Source of the DNA: Betaproteobacteria bacterium
Lineage (GTDB): Bacteria; Pseudomonadota; Gammaproteobacteria; Burkholderiales; SG8-39
NCBI GenBank assembly: GCA_005881595.1
Contig: VBBY01000005.1
Location: 1-64,000 of the forward strand
Reading direction: 5' to 3'
Length of the DNA stretch: 64,000 nucleotides
Below the pieces are notes generated by a model that was not told the origin of the DNA, did not search any database, and was given only the letters and a program-made list of their open reading frames with translations. Positions within the stretch are counted from its first letter, which is position 1. Every line of letters starts with the position of its first letter. Position numbers and translations under genes: made by a program. This document shows, one piece after another, positions 16,060-24,186 of this stretch.

Positions 16060-16497
16060 ATGACCCGTCACAGCAACCCGCATGTCCGCAGATTCCTCAT
16101 CGCCAGCAGCCTCGCTTTCGGCCTGGGCTCCGGCGCCCTGGCGCAGCCCGAAGACAGGCCGGGACCGATGCCCTCCCACGGCATGGGAATGCATCGCATG
16201 CTGCGCCACCTCGATCTGAGCGACGCGCAGCGCGACCAGGTGTTCAAGATCTTCCACGACCAGTCGCCGGCAATGCACGAGCGCATGAAGGCGATGCGCG
16301 CCGCGCGCAAGGACCTGGAGAAACTCGCTTTGGCTTCCGCATTCGACCGCGAGCGCGCCCGCGCCATCGCCGACAGCGAGGCGAAGGCGATCGCCGACAT
16401 GGAACTCCTGCGCGCCGAGAGCATGGCGCGCGTGCGCCAGGTGCTCACCTCCGAGCAGCGCGCCAAGCTCGACCAGATGCGCGAGCACCGCCGATGA
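16060..16497 (+). CDS. Spy/CpxP-family periplasmic chaperone-like protein (first copy)
   Basis: 145 residues with a signal peptide (FLIASSLAFGLGSGALAQ). The mature protein is helical and basic, with the LTxxQ-type motifs LDLSDAQRDQVFKI and LTSEQRAKLDQM that define the Spy/CpxP family. Members are periplasmic dimers that hold unfolded envelope proteins or restrain the CpxA sensor. An AGGAGG site lies five bases before the ATG. Divergent from the CpxR-like gene and preceded by CpxR-like boxes; its stop overlaps the next start (ATGA). Confidence 0.88.
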   Translation: MTRHSNPHVRRFLIASSLAFGLGSGALAQPEDRPGPMPSHGMGMHRMLRHLDLSDAQRDQVFKIFHDQSPAMHERMKAMRAARKDLEKLALASAFDRERARAIADSEAKAIADMELLRAESMARVRQVLTSEQRAKLDQMREHRR

Positions 16498-16961
16498 AAA
16501 GACGCCGGTGGCTTGCATTGATCGCTCTTCCCCTGGTGGGCAATGCTTTTGCACAATTCGGCGGCAGGCGCCGGCGCGAGGGCGGCGATGCGCAGAAAAA
16601 AAGCGGCGAGGAGCCGCGGGTCAACCAGATCGAGGCGACGCTGCACGAGTTCCACGAGGACCTCAAGCTCACCGACGCGCAAGCGCCCGCCTGGGAAAGC
16701 TATGTCGCGAAGCTGAGGGCGCTCGCGAGCGATCTCGCCAGGGAGAGCCGCTCACGCCCCCCGCAGCTTGGCCTGCTGCAGCGAATCGACCGCGTCGTCG
16801 ACGCGGCGCGCAACCGCCTCACCGCGCTCGAGGACATCGCGCAGTCCGCGAAGGCTCTCTATGCGGGGCTGACGCCCGAGCAGCAGAAGATGGCCGACCC
16901 GCGCCTGGCGAACCTCATCGCGATGCCTCTTGCCGCCAGGTCGCCTTTGTCAGCGAATTGA
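16494..16961 (+). CDS. LTxxQ/Spy-like periplasmic protein (second copy)
   Basis: 155 residues with a signal peptide (RWLALIALPLVGNAFAQ), then a basic stretch RRRREGG and a helical domain carrying KLTDAQAPAWESYVAKL and AGLTPEQQKMADPRL. This is the LTxxQ pattern with a conserved W-x-x-Y, resembling the second, CpxQ-like or Spy-like protein often found beside CpxP homologues. Coupled by a four-base overlap to the first chaperone gene, so both should rise together under envelope stress. Confidence 0.78.
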   Translation: MKRRRWLALIALPLVGNAFAQFGGRRRREGGDAQKKSGEEPRVNQIEATLHEFHEDLKLTDAQAPAWESYVAKLRALASDLARESRSRPPQLGLLQRIDRVVDAARNRLTALEDIAQSAKALYAGLTPEQQKMADPRLANLIAMPLAARSPLSAN

Positions 16962-17438
16962 AAGGAGGCAGGATTCCAGCAGCTCGAGCGCTCTGCGCGC
17001 GAAGGCCCACATGTTGGCCTCGCGCTCCGAGCTGCCTGTCTCGACAGTGATCGCGGCCTCGACCGGACCGCTGACCGCGATGCAGGCGTGGCCCGGCGCA
17101 TCCCCATAGCGGTTTCCGGTCGGGCCGCTGGCGCCGGTTTCGCTCAGGCCCCACGTCGCGCCGAGGTTGATCCGCATGCGCTGCGCGAGCAGCTTCGCGT
17201 AAGGCTCGGTTGCCGAGCGCAGGTTGGCCATGTCCTGCGCGGTGATGCCAAGCAGCGCCGAGCGGCTGGCGCCGGTATAGATGACGCCGCCGCCGAGATA
17301 GCAGGCGGAGGCTCCGGGCACCGCGACGAGCGCGGCGTTGATCAATCCGCCGGCGGCGGATTCCGCGACCGCAAGAGTCTGTCGGCGCTCCTTGAGCAGA
17401 TGGCCGACGGCGCTGCCGAGAGCGCTGAGCGATTGCAT
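16950..17438 (-). CDS. CinA C-terminal family protein (PncC-like nicotinamide-nucleotide amidase)
   Basis: 162 residues, the size of a stand-alone PncC/YgaD domain. The opening TLAVAESAAGGLINAAL corresponds to the conserved AESCTGG motif with Cys-Thr replaced by Ala-Ala, followed by YLGGGVIYTG, the SETGASGPTGNRYG catalytic segment and a C-terminal helix. PncC converts NMN to nicotinate mononucleotide in pyridine-nucleotide recycling. Whether the altered motif retains activity cannot be told. It overlaps the end of the Spy-like gene by 12 bases in convergent orientation. Confidence 0.83.
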   Translation of the reverse strand: MQSLSALGSAVGHLLKERRQTLAVAESAAGGLINAALVAVPGASACYLGGGVIYTGASRSALLGITAQDMANLRSATEPYAKLLAQRMRINLGATWGLSETGASGPTGNRYGDAPGHACIAVSGPVEAAITVETGSSEREANMWAFARRALELLESCLLSIR

Positions 17439-17523
17439 TCATTCATGTTACCAATGGATACAAATGCTCACCCAGTTCCTGCGTGGCGGGGGATAGGATC
17501 GCCGTGAAACTTCGAAGGAGCTG

Positions 17524-18141
17524 ATGATGAAGACATTTCTGCCGGCGCCGGCGCGACTCGCCGCCGCGTTCGTCGCGGCGGCCCTGCTGTCGGTGTCCCT
17601 CGCGCATGCGCAGGAGCGGCGCGAAAGGCGCGAGCACGAGCGCGAGCGCTTTCAGACGCCGCACTGGGTCTTCGACGATCGCTTCCACCACAACCACTAC
17701 TATCCGGCGGTCGGCTATGCGGTGGACGTGCTGCCGGCAGGAAACGTGGTCGTCAACTTCCGCAGCGGCCGCTTCTGGTTCCACTCCGGCGTGTGGTTCC
17801 AGCAGGCCGGCCCGCGCTATGTCGTCGTGAGGCCGCCGGTCGGCGTCCTCGTGCCCGTGCTGCCTCCGGCCTACTCGACGGTCTACGTCGCCGGCGTGCC
17901 GTATTACTACGCCAACGATGTCTATTACCTCCAGCAGCCCGGCGGCTATGCGGTGGCCGAGCCGCCGATGGTGGCGAGCCAGAACCCGCCGCCTCCGGCG
18001 GCCGCGCCCGGCAGCGCCGCACCGCCGAGTTCCCCGGGGACCTGGTACTACTGCGCCTCCGCGAAGGCGTACTATCCCTATGTTGCCGAGTGCAAGGAGG
18101 GCTGGCGAAGCGTTCCGGCGACCCCGCCGCAAGCGCGCTGA
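17524..18141 (+). CDS. Exported Tyr/Pro-rich protein (DUF6515-like)
   Basis: 205 residues with a signal peptide (LAAAFVAAALLSVSLAHAQ). The mature part starts with a charged Arg/Glu/His run, then a Val/Tyr-rich region with PAVGYAVDVLPAGNVVVNF and VPYYYANDVYYLQQ, a Pro/Ala linker and a C-terminal module WYYCASAKAYYPYVAEC-EGW with two cysteines. The same module ends the next gene product. These proteins are probably periplasmic or cell-surface; no function is known. A good AAGGAG site precedes the tandem ATG. Confidence 0.75.
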   Translation: MMKTFLPAPARLAAAFVAAALLSVSLAHAQERRERREHERERFQTPHWVFDDRFHHNHYYPAVGYAVDVLPAGNVVVNFRSGRFWFHSGVWFQQAGPRYVVVRPPVGVLVPVLPPAYSTVYVAGVPYYYANDVYYLQQPGGYAVAEPPMVASQNPPPPAAAPGSAAPPSSPGTWYYCASAKAYYPYVAECKEGWRSVPATPPQAR

Positions 18142-18169
18142 TTGTTCGAGCCATTGGAGAGCGCGAAGC

Positions 18170-18559
18170 ATGAAGCTGCTGGTCAAGCTGATGGTGGTCG
18201 TGCTGGTGGCGCTTCTGAGCGTTCCGGCGCTGGCTGGGCGCGGCTCCAGCGGGCGCTCGGGGGGCTTTAGTCACTCCGGAGCCCATTTTTCGGGCGGCCG
18301 GCATTTTGTCTCGGGCGGTCATTTCTTCCCCGGCCGCCGGGTTTTTCGGAGCACGACCGTGTTCCTCGGCGTCGGAATCCCGTTCTACGCTTATTACCCT
18401 CCGCCGCTGCCTTACTACTACGACTATCCGCCGGCCTACTATCCGGCTCCTCCGCAGCAGGGCTATTGGTATTTCTGCCCGAGCGCGAATGCGTATTACC
18501 CCTATGTGCAGCAATGTCCCGAGGGCTGGCAGGCGGTCGTGCCGGTGCCGCCGTCATAA
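18170..18559 (+). CDS. Small exported protein sharing a C-terminal YYPYV-C module
   Basis: 129 residues with a signal peptide (LLVKLMVVVLVALLSVPALA). The mature chain has a Gly/Ser/His-rich segment (SGGFSHSGAHFSGGRHF), a Tyr/Pro-rich stretch and the C-terminal module YWYFCPSANAYYPYVQQC-EGW also found at the end of the preceding gene product. The His- and Gly-rich part could bind metal, but this is only inference. 28 bases after the preceding stop; probably one operon with its neighbours. Confidence 0.72.
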   Translation: MKLLVKLMVVVLVALLSVPALAGRGSSGRSGGFSHSGAHFSGGRHFVSGGHFFPGRRVFRSTTVFLGVGIPFYAYYPPPLPYYYDYPPAYYPAPPQQGYWYFCPSANAYYPYVQQCPEGWQAVVPVPPS

Positions 18560-19017
18560 GCCCGAAGCTCCTTGCGGTGGTTCTCCTTCTCGTCGCGCGT
18601 CCTCTGTGCGCCGAAACCTACAAGTGGGTCGATGAGAAAGGGGTCACCAACTACTCGAGCAGCCCGCCCGCCAACGCCAAGCTGGCGGAAAAAACGCAAG
18701 TCGTGGAGGAGCGCCTCTCGGTCTATACGCCCGATCCAGGGCTCCTGCGGGCCATACAGGTTCGCCCTCCAATGAGCGCTCCGATGCCCTATTCCACGGC
18801 CGTGACATACGCGCCCCAGCACGATGCCGCTGCGACACAGCCGATGTACGACGACTATCCGTACGCAGGGTATTTCCCCTACATAGTGGTGTTCGCAGCT
18901 CCAAGGCATGTTCGGCGCACGCCTTCGTCCTCCGGATTCCACGTGCGGACGGCAAGCATGGCTTCATCGTTCCCAGTTCATTCCGCGCGCATGGGCCGCG
19001 CTTCCTGGTCGAGGTAG
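18514..19017 (+). CDS. DUF4124 domain exported protein
   Basis: About 167 residues from ATG 18514; a start further upstream (18466) would add residues unlike a signal peptide. The hydrophobic segment LLAVVLLLVARPLCA leads to ETYKWVDEKGVTNYSSSPP, the recognisable DUF4124 domain of betaproteobacterial periplasmic proteins. The C-terminal half is low-complexity Tyr/Pro/Ala. Function unknown. It overlaps the previous gene by 46 bases and the convergent ABC gene by 40, so the exact start and tail matter. Confidence 0.62.
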   Translation: MSRGLAGGRAGAAVISPKLLAVVLLLVARPLCAETYKWVDEKGVTNYSSSPPANAKLAEKTQVVEERLSVYTPDPGLLRAIQVRPPMSAPMPYSTAVTYAPQHDAAATQPMYDDYPYAGYFPYIVVFAAPRHVRRTPSSSGFHVRTASMASSFPVHSARMGRASWSR

Positions 19018-20930
19018 GACAGCTCGAACTCGGGCTCGGTCGCAAACACGTCGTCGGCGAGAAAGCCGCCCGACTGGTGGCGCCACAGCTTCTCATACTG
19101 GCCGCCGAGGAGCAGCAGCTCGGCGTGCGTGCCCTGCTCGACGATGCGGCCGGCGTCGAGCACGATCAGGCGGTCCATGCGCGCGATCGTGGACAGGCGA
19201 TGCGCGATCGCAATCACCGTCTTGCCCTCCATCAGGCCGAGCAACTGCTCCTGGATCGCTAGCTCCACTTCGCTGTCGAGGGCGGAGGTCGCCTCGTCGA
19301 GCACCAGAATCGGGGCATCTTTCAAAACAACCCTGGCCAGGGCGATCCGTTGTCGCTGGCCGCCGGAGAGCTTGACGCCGCGCTCGCCGACGTGGGCCTC
19401 GTAGCCGCTGTGGCCTTTCCAGTCCCTGAGGGCGAGGATGAACTCGTGCGCTTGCGCCTTGCGTGCGGCCGCCACCACGTCCTCGTCGCTTGCGCTCGGC
19501 CGGCCGTAGCGGATGTTGGCTGCAATCGAGCGATGCAGGAGCGAAGTGTCCTGCGTCACCATGCCGATCGCCGCGCGCAGGCTCTCCTGCGTGACGTGGG
19601 CGATGTCCTGCCCGTCGATGCAGATCCTGCCTTGCTCCGCGTCGTAGAAGCGCTGCAGGAGATTGACTAGCGTCGATTTGCCGGCGCCAGAGCGTCCGAC
19701 GACGCCCACGCGCTCCCCATGCCGAATTTGCAAACTCAATTCATTTAGTACCGGCGGAGCATCGCGCCTGCCGTAGCCGAAGGTCACGTCCTCGAAGCGG
19801 ATCTCGCCGCGCGACACCTGGAGCGCCCTCGCCTCCGGACGGTCCACTCCGCTGTGCGGCACGGCGATCGACTGCATGCCTTCCTGCACCACGCCGATGT
19901 TCTCGAAGATGCCGGTCACCTCCCAGCTCACCCAGCCGGACACGTTGGCGACCTGCCAGGCGAGCGGCAGCGCCGTGGCCACCACTCCCGCGCTCACGCT
20001 GCCCTGCGCCCACAGCCAGATGCCGGTGCCTGCGGTGCTCACCAGCAGCGCCGCATTCATCGCTGTCAGGCAGAACATGAAACGCGTGATGAGGCGCATG
20101 TGCGCGGCGATCGCGCCCTGATGCTCGTCGACCGTCTCGCGCACGTAGGCGTCCTCATCGGCGAGCCGCGCGAAGAGCTTGACCGTGAGAATGTTGGTGT
20201 AGCTGTCGACCACCCGCGCCATCACGAGCGAGCGCGCCTCCGAGCTCGCCTTCGCCAGATCGCGCATGCGCGGCACGAAGTAGCGCAGGAAAAGGAGGTA
20301 GCCGCAGAACCACAGCAGCGTCGGCAGCCCCAGGCGCCAGTCCGCCAGCGCCATCAGCGCATACGCGCTCGCGCCGTACGCCCCGATGTACCAGACCGCG
20401 CGAATGCTCGCCATCGCGCTCTCGCGCAGCGCGTTGGCGGTCTGCATCACCCGATTGGCGATACGCCCGGCGAAATCGTTCTGGAAGAACGGCCAGCTCT
20501 GGCGCACCACGTGCCAGTGGCTCTGCCAGCGGATGAGGCAGGTCGCCCCGGGGATCAGCGCGTTATGCCGGATCGCGATGTCCGCGAGCAGCACGAGCGG
20601 CCGCACGATGAGCACCAGCCCCACCATTCCCAGGAGCAGCGGCCATTGCGCGGCAAGCGCCGCCTGGCGATCCGTCGCTTCCATCAGCGACACCAGCCTG
20701 CCGATGAACAGCGGGATCACCGTATCGAGCAGCGCCACCGCCAGGCTGGCGGCGAACATCGCCGCGAACCAGCCCTTCGCCTGGCTTACGAAATGCCAAT
20801 AGAAAGCGAGCAGGCCTTGCGGCGGCGCGCCCGGCCCCGGACTGGCCGTGCCACGGATACTCGACTGGAAAAGCTTCAAGACTACCGGCAACATACCAGA
20901 TTTTCGGCGGAGGTTGAATCCTGGTCTCAA
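18978..20930 (-). CDS. ABC exporter, fused permease and ATPase (MsbA/ABCB type)
   Basis: 650 residues. The N-terminal half (about residues 40-330) has six hydrophobic segments of an ABC type-1 exporter, with coupling-helix-like ARVVDSYTNILTVKLFA. The C-terminal ATPase has Walker A GRSGAGKSTLVNLL, the signature LSGGQRQRIALARV, Walker B ILVLDEATSALD and the H-loop AIAHRLSTI. One polypeptide forms half of a homodimeric inner-membrane exporter of lipid, peptide or drug. Met13 (20894) is an alternative start. Divergent from the peptidase gene with overlapping promoter regions. Confidence 0.92.
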   Translation of the reverse strand: MRPGFNLRRKSGMLPVVLKLFQSSIRGTASPGPGAPPQGLLAFYWHFVSQAKGWFAAMFAASLAVALLDTVIPLFIGRLVSLMEATDRQAALAAQWPLLLGMVGLVLIVRPLVLLADIAIRHNALIPGATCLIRWQSHWHVVRQSWPFFQNDFAGRIANRVMQTANALRESAMASIRAVWYIGAYGASAYALMALADWRLGLPTLLWFCGYLLFLRYFVPRMRDLAKASSEARSLVMARVVDSYTNILTVKLFARLADEDAYVRETVDEHQGAIAAHMRLITRFMFCLTAMNAALLVSTAGTGIWLWAQGSVSAGVVATALPLAWQVANVSGWVSWEVTGIFENIGVVQEGMQSIAVPHSGVDRPEARALQVSRGEIRFEDVTFGYGRRDAPPVLNELSLQIRHGERVGVVGRSGAGKSTLVNLLQRFYDAEQGRICIDGQDIAHVTQESLRAAIGMVTQDTSLLHRSIAANIRYGRPSASDEDVVAAARKAQAHEFILALRDWKGHSGYEAHVGERGVKLSGGQRQRIALARVVLKDAPILVLDEATSALDSEVELAIQEQLLGLMEGKTVIAIAHRLSTIARMDRLIVLDAGRIVEQGTHAELLLLGGQYEKLWRHQSGGFLADDVFATEPEFELSYLDQEARPMRAE

Positions 20931-20944
20931 TCACTATTCGCGGC

Positions 20945-22780
20945 GTGGCCTTGCTCGCTGCGCTCTGGGCGAGCGCTGCACCCGGCGCGGCCGAGCGCCC
21001 CGAGGACCGCTGGAACCTTGCCGATCTCTATCCTTCGGTCAACGCGTGGGCCGACGACGCCGCGAGGCTCGAAGCGCAGTTGAAGGAGTTCGCTGCCTGC
21101 CGCGGGCAGCTGGGCGATTCGGCGCGCCGCCTCAAGGCCTGCCTCGACGCCAAGGCGGACTTCACCAAGCGCTACGCGAGGCTCGAAGTGTATGCCTCGG
21201 AGCTCTTCGACGAGGACACCGGCTTGCCCGATAGCCTGGAGCTGAGCGAGAAGACGCGCATCCTCGGCACCAAGCTCGAAGAGGCGACGTCATTCGTGAG
21301 GCCCGAGATCCTGCGCCTGAGCAAAGCCCGGCTCGAGCGCTTCTACGCGCGGGAGAAATCGCTCGCTATCTACCGCCACCCGCTCGAGCGGATCCTGCGC
21401 GCAGCCGCCCATACGCTCGACAGCAGCGGCGAGAGCATCGTCGCCGCCTTTGCCCTGTCGAAGGAGGCGGCGGGCTCGACCCGCCAGATTCTCGCCAACG
21501 CGGACATGCCCTGGCCGACGCTCAGGCTGGCCGACGGTAACGAAGTGAAGCTCGACCAATCGGCCTATACCGAATACCGGGAAACGGCGAACCGCGACGA
21601 CCGCAAGAAGGTTTTCGACGCGTTCTTCGGCACCTGGAAGCAGTTCGAGCGCACTTTCGGCGTCACCTTCCACGAGAGCCTGAAGAAGGACGCGATCTAC
21701 ACCAGGCTGCGCAAGTACCCGGACACCCTCTCGCGCGCGCTCGATCGCGAACGCATTCCCGCCGGCATCTATGAAACCCTGATCGCGGAGACCAACAGGA
21801 ACCTGCCCACCCTGCACCGTTACTTCAGGCTGCGGGCAAGGCTGCTCGGCATCAAGGGCGAGATGCGCTACTACGACATCTACCCGCCCCTGGTGAGCAG
21901 CGCGCGCAAGTACCCGATCGATGAGGGCAAGAAGATGATGCTCGCAGCGGTGAAGCCGCTCGGCGAGCGTTACGTGGCGGCGATGGCCGCCGGGCTGCAG
22001 AACCGCTGGATGGACGTCTATCCGCGGCCGCGCAAGCTCTCGGGCGCTCACATGGACGGCGCGGCGTACGACGTGCACCCCTTTGTCCTCATGAACTACA
22101 ACGACAACTACGAGTCGGTGTCCACGCTGGTGCACGAATGGGGACACGCGATGCACTCGTACCTGTCGAACGCGGCGCAGCCGTTCGTCACCTCGGACTA
22201 TGCCATCTTCGTCGCCGAGATCGCCTCGACCTTCAACGAAGCCCTGCTTCTGGAGCACGTGCTCAGGAACGCGGCCGACGACAACGAGCGCCTGCTGTAT
22301 CTCGGCACGGCGCTCGAGAACCTGCGCGGCACGTTCTTCCGCCAGGCGATGTTCGCGGAGTTCGAGCGCGAGGTTCACGCCCGCGTCGACCGCGGCGAGC
22401 CGCTAAGCGGCGATAAATTGACACAGATCTACGGGGAGATCCTGCGCCGCTACCACGGCGACAAGGAGGGAGTGGTGAAAATCGACGACCTGTACGGCGT
22501 CGAGTGGGCCTACATCCCGCACTTCTACCGCCCGTTCTACGTCTTCCAGTACGCCACGTCGATCGCCGCGAGCTCGCTCCTCGCCGACGCGGTGCTCAAG
22601 GGCGAGCCGGGGGCGCGCGAGCGCTATCTCGAGCTGCTCAGCGCCGGCGGCTCCGACTATCCGTACGAGCTGGTGAAGGCGGCGGGCGTCGACCTCGCAA
22701 GCCCCGCCCCCTACCGCGCGGTCGTTGCGCGGATGAACCGCATCATGGACGAGATCGAGGCGATCCAGGCCCGGCGCTGA
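20945..22780 (+). CDS. Secreted oligoendopeptidase F-like M3 metallopeptidase
   Basis: About 611 residues from GTG 20945. The zinc motif VHEWGHAMHSY (HExxH, with the third ligand Glu in AEIASTFNEALL) defines family M3B (PepF), which cuts short peptides. Domain order and length fit PepF, but a hydrophobic start (ALLAALWASAAPGAAE) suggests export to the periplasm, unlike the cytoplasmic PepF of Gram-positives. An in-frame CTG at 20921 is preceded by GGAGG at 20908-20912 and would give a better signal peptide with an Arg in the n-region, so the real start may be CTG 20921. Confidence 0.87.
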   Translation: MALLAALWASAAPGAAERPEDRWNLADLYPSVNAWADDAARLEAQLKEFAACRGQLGDSARRLKACLDAKADFTKRYARLEVYASELFDEDTGLPDSLELSEKTRILGTKLEEATSFVRPEILRLSKARLERFYAREKSLAIYRHPLERILRAAAHTLDSSGESIVAAFALSKEAAGSTRQILANADMPWPTLRLADGNEVKLDQSAYTEYRETANRDDRKKVFDAFFGTWKQFERTFGVTFHESLKKDAIYTRLRKYPDTLSRALDRERIPAGIYETLIAETNRNLPTLHRYFRLRARLLGIKGEMRYYDIYPPLVSSARKYPIDEGKKMMLAAVKPLGERYVAAMAAGLQNRWMDVYPRPRKLSGAHMDGAAYDVHPFVLMNYNDNYESVSTLVHEWGHAMHSYLSNAAQPFVTSDYAIFVAEIASTFNEALLLEHVLRNAADDNERLLYLGTALENLRGTFFRQAMFAEFEREVHARVDRGEPLSGDKLTQIYGEILRRYHGDKEGVVKIDDLYGVEWAYIPHFYRPFYVFQYATSIAASSLLADAVLKGEPGARERYLELLSAGGSDYPYELVKAAGVDLASPAPYRAVVARMNRIMDEIEAIQARR

Positions 22781-22790
22781 CCCGCCGCGG

Positions 22791-23120
22791 CTAGCGCTCT
22801 TCCATTCGTTGCGGAAGCGCCATGCCGTGCGGGAGCTCCTCGCGAGGAGGCGCAGCGGCTTCGCTGGTGCGGGGAGGGGCGCCTTTCTTCGGGCGCCCGG
22901 GCCGGTAGACGTATTGAAAAGGGACGAGCGGGGGAACGACGGGCGGACTTTCGAGGAACTTGCAATCGGATTCGCTTGGCAGGCTTGCCGTCGCCCCGAT
23001 GCGCTTGCCATTGAGGAATACAGCGTAGCGCAGCATGTGAGCGGAGTAGGGGATCGGCGTGGCGATGATGTCGTACTTGCCGACGGAGAAGCGCCTGCCT
23101 AGGACGGTAGGGATGGTCAT
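22791..23120 (-). CDS. Small conserved protein with AT-hook-like tail (paralogue B)
   Basis: 109 residues from ATG 23118-23120. Paralogous to the 6220-6495 product, sharing VGKY, PIPYS-HMLRY-VF, GKRIGA, P-ESDC, FLESPP-VPP and YRPGRPKKGA, followed by a Pro/Glu/Ala-rich extension of about 28 residues. The PGRPKK segment looks like an AT-hook core. No membrane segment or signal. It overlaps the upstream gene by four bases (ATGA), so the two are translated together. Function unknown; DNA binding is a guess from the tail. Confidence 0.75.
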   Translation of the reverse strand: MTIPTVLGRRFSVGKYDIIATPIPYSAHMLRYAVFLNGKRIGATASLPSESDCKFLESPPVVPPLVPFQYVYRPGRPKKGAPPRTSEAAAPPREELPHGMALPQRMEER

Positions 23121-23791
23121 TCGAAGCTGTTGACGACGACGCGCTTTTCCGCCGGGGTCCACCTTGCCCAGTATTCGTCGCCGCGCTTCTCGACCCGGAG
23201 GTTGAGGAGGGTTTCGGCGTCCACGCGGTCCGCCCGGGGCCCTTTGTCCCCCGGCGGCGCACCCGCCGCGCGCTTGCCGTAGATCAGCAACCCTTCCGCT
23301 GCGCCGCGCTCGAGCGCGATGCGGCAATGCTCCAGCCGTTCCTTGCCGCCCGGGGAGTCCGACCAGGGACGCGAATCGGCGACGTTCGGCGCCCACAGCA
23401 GGCAGCTGTTCGCGCCCTCGGCCTCCTGTACTTCCTCGGCGCGCACGCTCAGGAGCACGGTGCCGTCTGTTCGTATGCCGCCGCAGCTCCAGACCCGGTT
23501 GCGCAAGCGAACGCCGTTCACCTCGAACGCCTTGCCCCGCGTGACGAGCCGGCGTGCTTCGCCCGCCTGCCTGGGGCGGCGCACCAGCGGGTGGCCGCGC
23601 GGGCGCGCATCGAGCAGCTCGTTGCACAGCGCCGCGATCTCCGTCTCCTTGAGGCGCTCCGCGTTCGCGAGCAGCGCCCGCAGCTCGAGCGTGGTGAGCT
23701 TGTCGATCTGCTCCTTGCTCCACTTCGCCACCCGGCCCCGGGGCAGGATAGGCGCGGCACGGATGTCTTTGATGACCGGACCTGGTTTCAC
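23117..23791 (-). CDS. Cytoplasmic protein of unknown function
   Basis: 224 residues, no signal peptide. The N-terminal third is helical and charged (KWSKEQIDKLTTLELRALL, then LKETEIAALCNELLDARPRG). The centre holds several Trp and Cys residues (RNRVWSCGGIRTDG, NSCLLWAPNVADSRPW), and the C-terminus has a short beta-rich end (LRVEKRGDEYWARWTPAEKR). I recall similar uncharacterised proteins in Burkholderiales but no function. It is 12 bases after cspA and coupled to the AT-hook-like gene, so the three likely share one transcript. Confidence 0.7.
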   Translation of the reverse strand: MKPGPVIKDIRAAPILPRGRVAKWSKEQIDKLTTLELRALLANAERLKETEIAALCNELLDARPRGHPLVRRPRQAGEARRLVTRGKAFEVNGVRLRNRVWSCGGIRTDGTVLLSVRAEEVQEAEGANSCLLWAPNVADSRPWSDSPGGKERLEHCRIALERGAAEGLLIYGKRAAGAPPGDKGPRADRVDAETLLNLRVEKRGDEYWARWTPAEKRVVVNSFE

Positions 23792-23803
23792 CTCGCTGGT
23801 CCG

Positions 23804-24007
23804 TTACACGGGCTTGATGTTGGCGGCGCGAGGGCCCTTGGGGCTCTGCTCGACCTCGTATTGCACCTTGTCGTTCTCCTTCAGCGTCTTGAACCCGCTC
23901 GCCTGGATGGACGAGAAGTGCACGAAGAGATCCTTGCTGCCGTCATCGGGCGTGATGAAGCCGAAGCCCTTGGCGTCGTTGAACCACTTTACGGTACCTG
24001 TACTCAT
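23804..24007 (-). CDS. Cold-shock protein (CspA family)
   Basis: 67 residues from ATG 24005-24007, the usual size. It carries [19 protein letters not shown] (RNP1) and [15 protein letters not shown] (RNP2), the single-strand nucleic-acid-binding patches of the CSD fold. CspA-type proteins melt RNA structure and act as antiterminators. AAGGAAAC precedes the ATG. The upstream region of about 140 bases without genes fits the long leader typical of csp mRNAs. A LexA-like box overlies the putative promoter. No terminator fits before the next gene, so downstream genes are likely co-transcribed. Confidence 0.95.
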   Translation of the reverse strand: MSTGTVKWFNDAKGFGFITPDDGSKDLFVHFSSIQASGFKTLKENDKVQYEVEQSPKGPRAANIKPV

Positions 24008-24146
24008 GTCTGTTTCCTTGATATCGATTGGAAAGAAGGGCGCCATCGGAAGAGAGGCGGCCCTGCGGAAAATCAAGGAGAGAACCAACCGACGAGGACA
24101 GTACGAACCGCTACGACCCGACCAGCTACTCGCTGCTTGAGAATCC

Positions 24147-24164
24147 TACTGTATCGTTATACAG
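24147..24164. promoter_or_regulatory. LexA (SOS) box-like palindrome
   Basis: TACTGTATCGTTATACAG. The arms CTGTAT and ATACAG are perfectly inverted around CGTT, and the core CTGT-N8-ACAG matches the LexA operator of beta- and gammaproteobacteria. It lies 140 bases upstream of the cspA start and 22 bases after the end of the next minus-strand gene, so cspA is the only gene it could plausibly control. Confidence 0.6.
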
Positions 24165-24184
24165 GCATTCGAGCGCGCAGTCCA
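24156..24184 (-). promoter_or_regulatory. Putative cspA promoter
   Basis: On the minus strand TGGACT (24184-24179) is followed by a 17-base spacer and TATAAC (24161-24156). This is a reasonable sigma70 pair (four of six at -35, five of six at -10). It predicts a leader of roughly 140 bases before the cspA ATG, typical of cold-shock genes. The LexA-like palindrome covers the -10. Confidence 0.5.
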
Positions 24185-24186
24185 GT

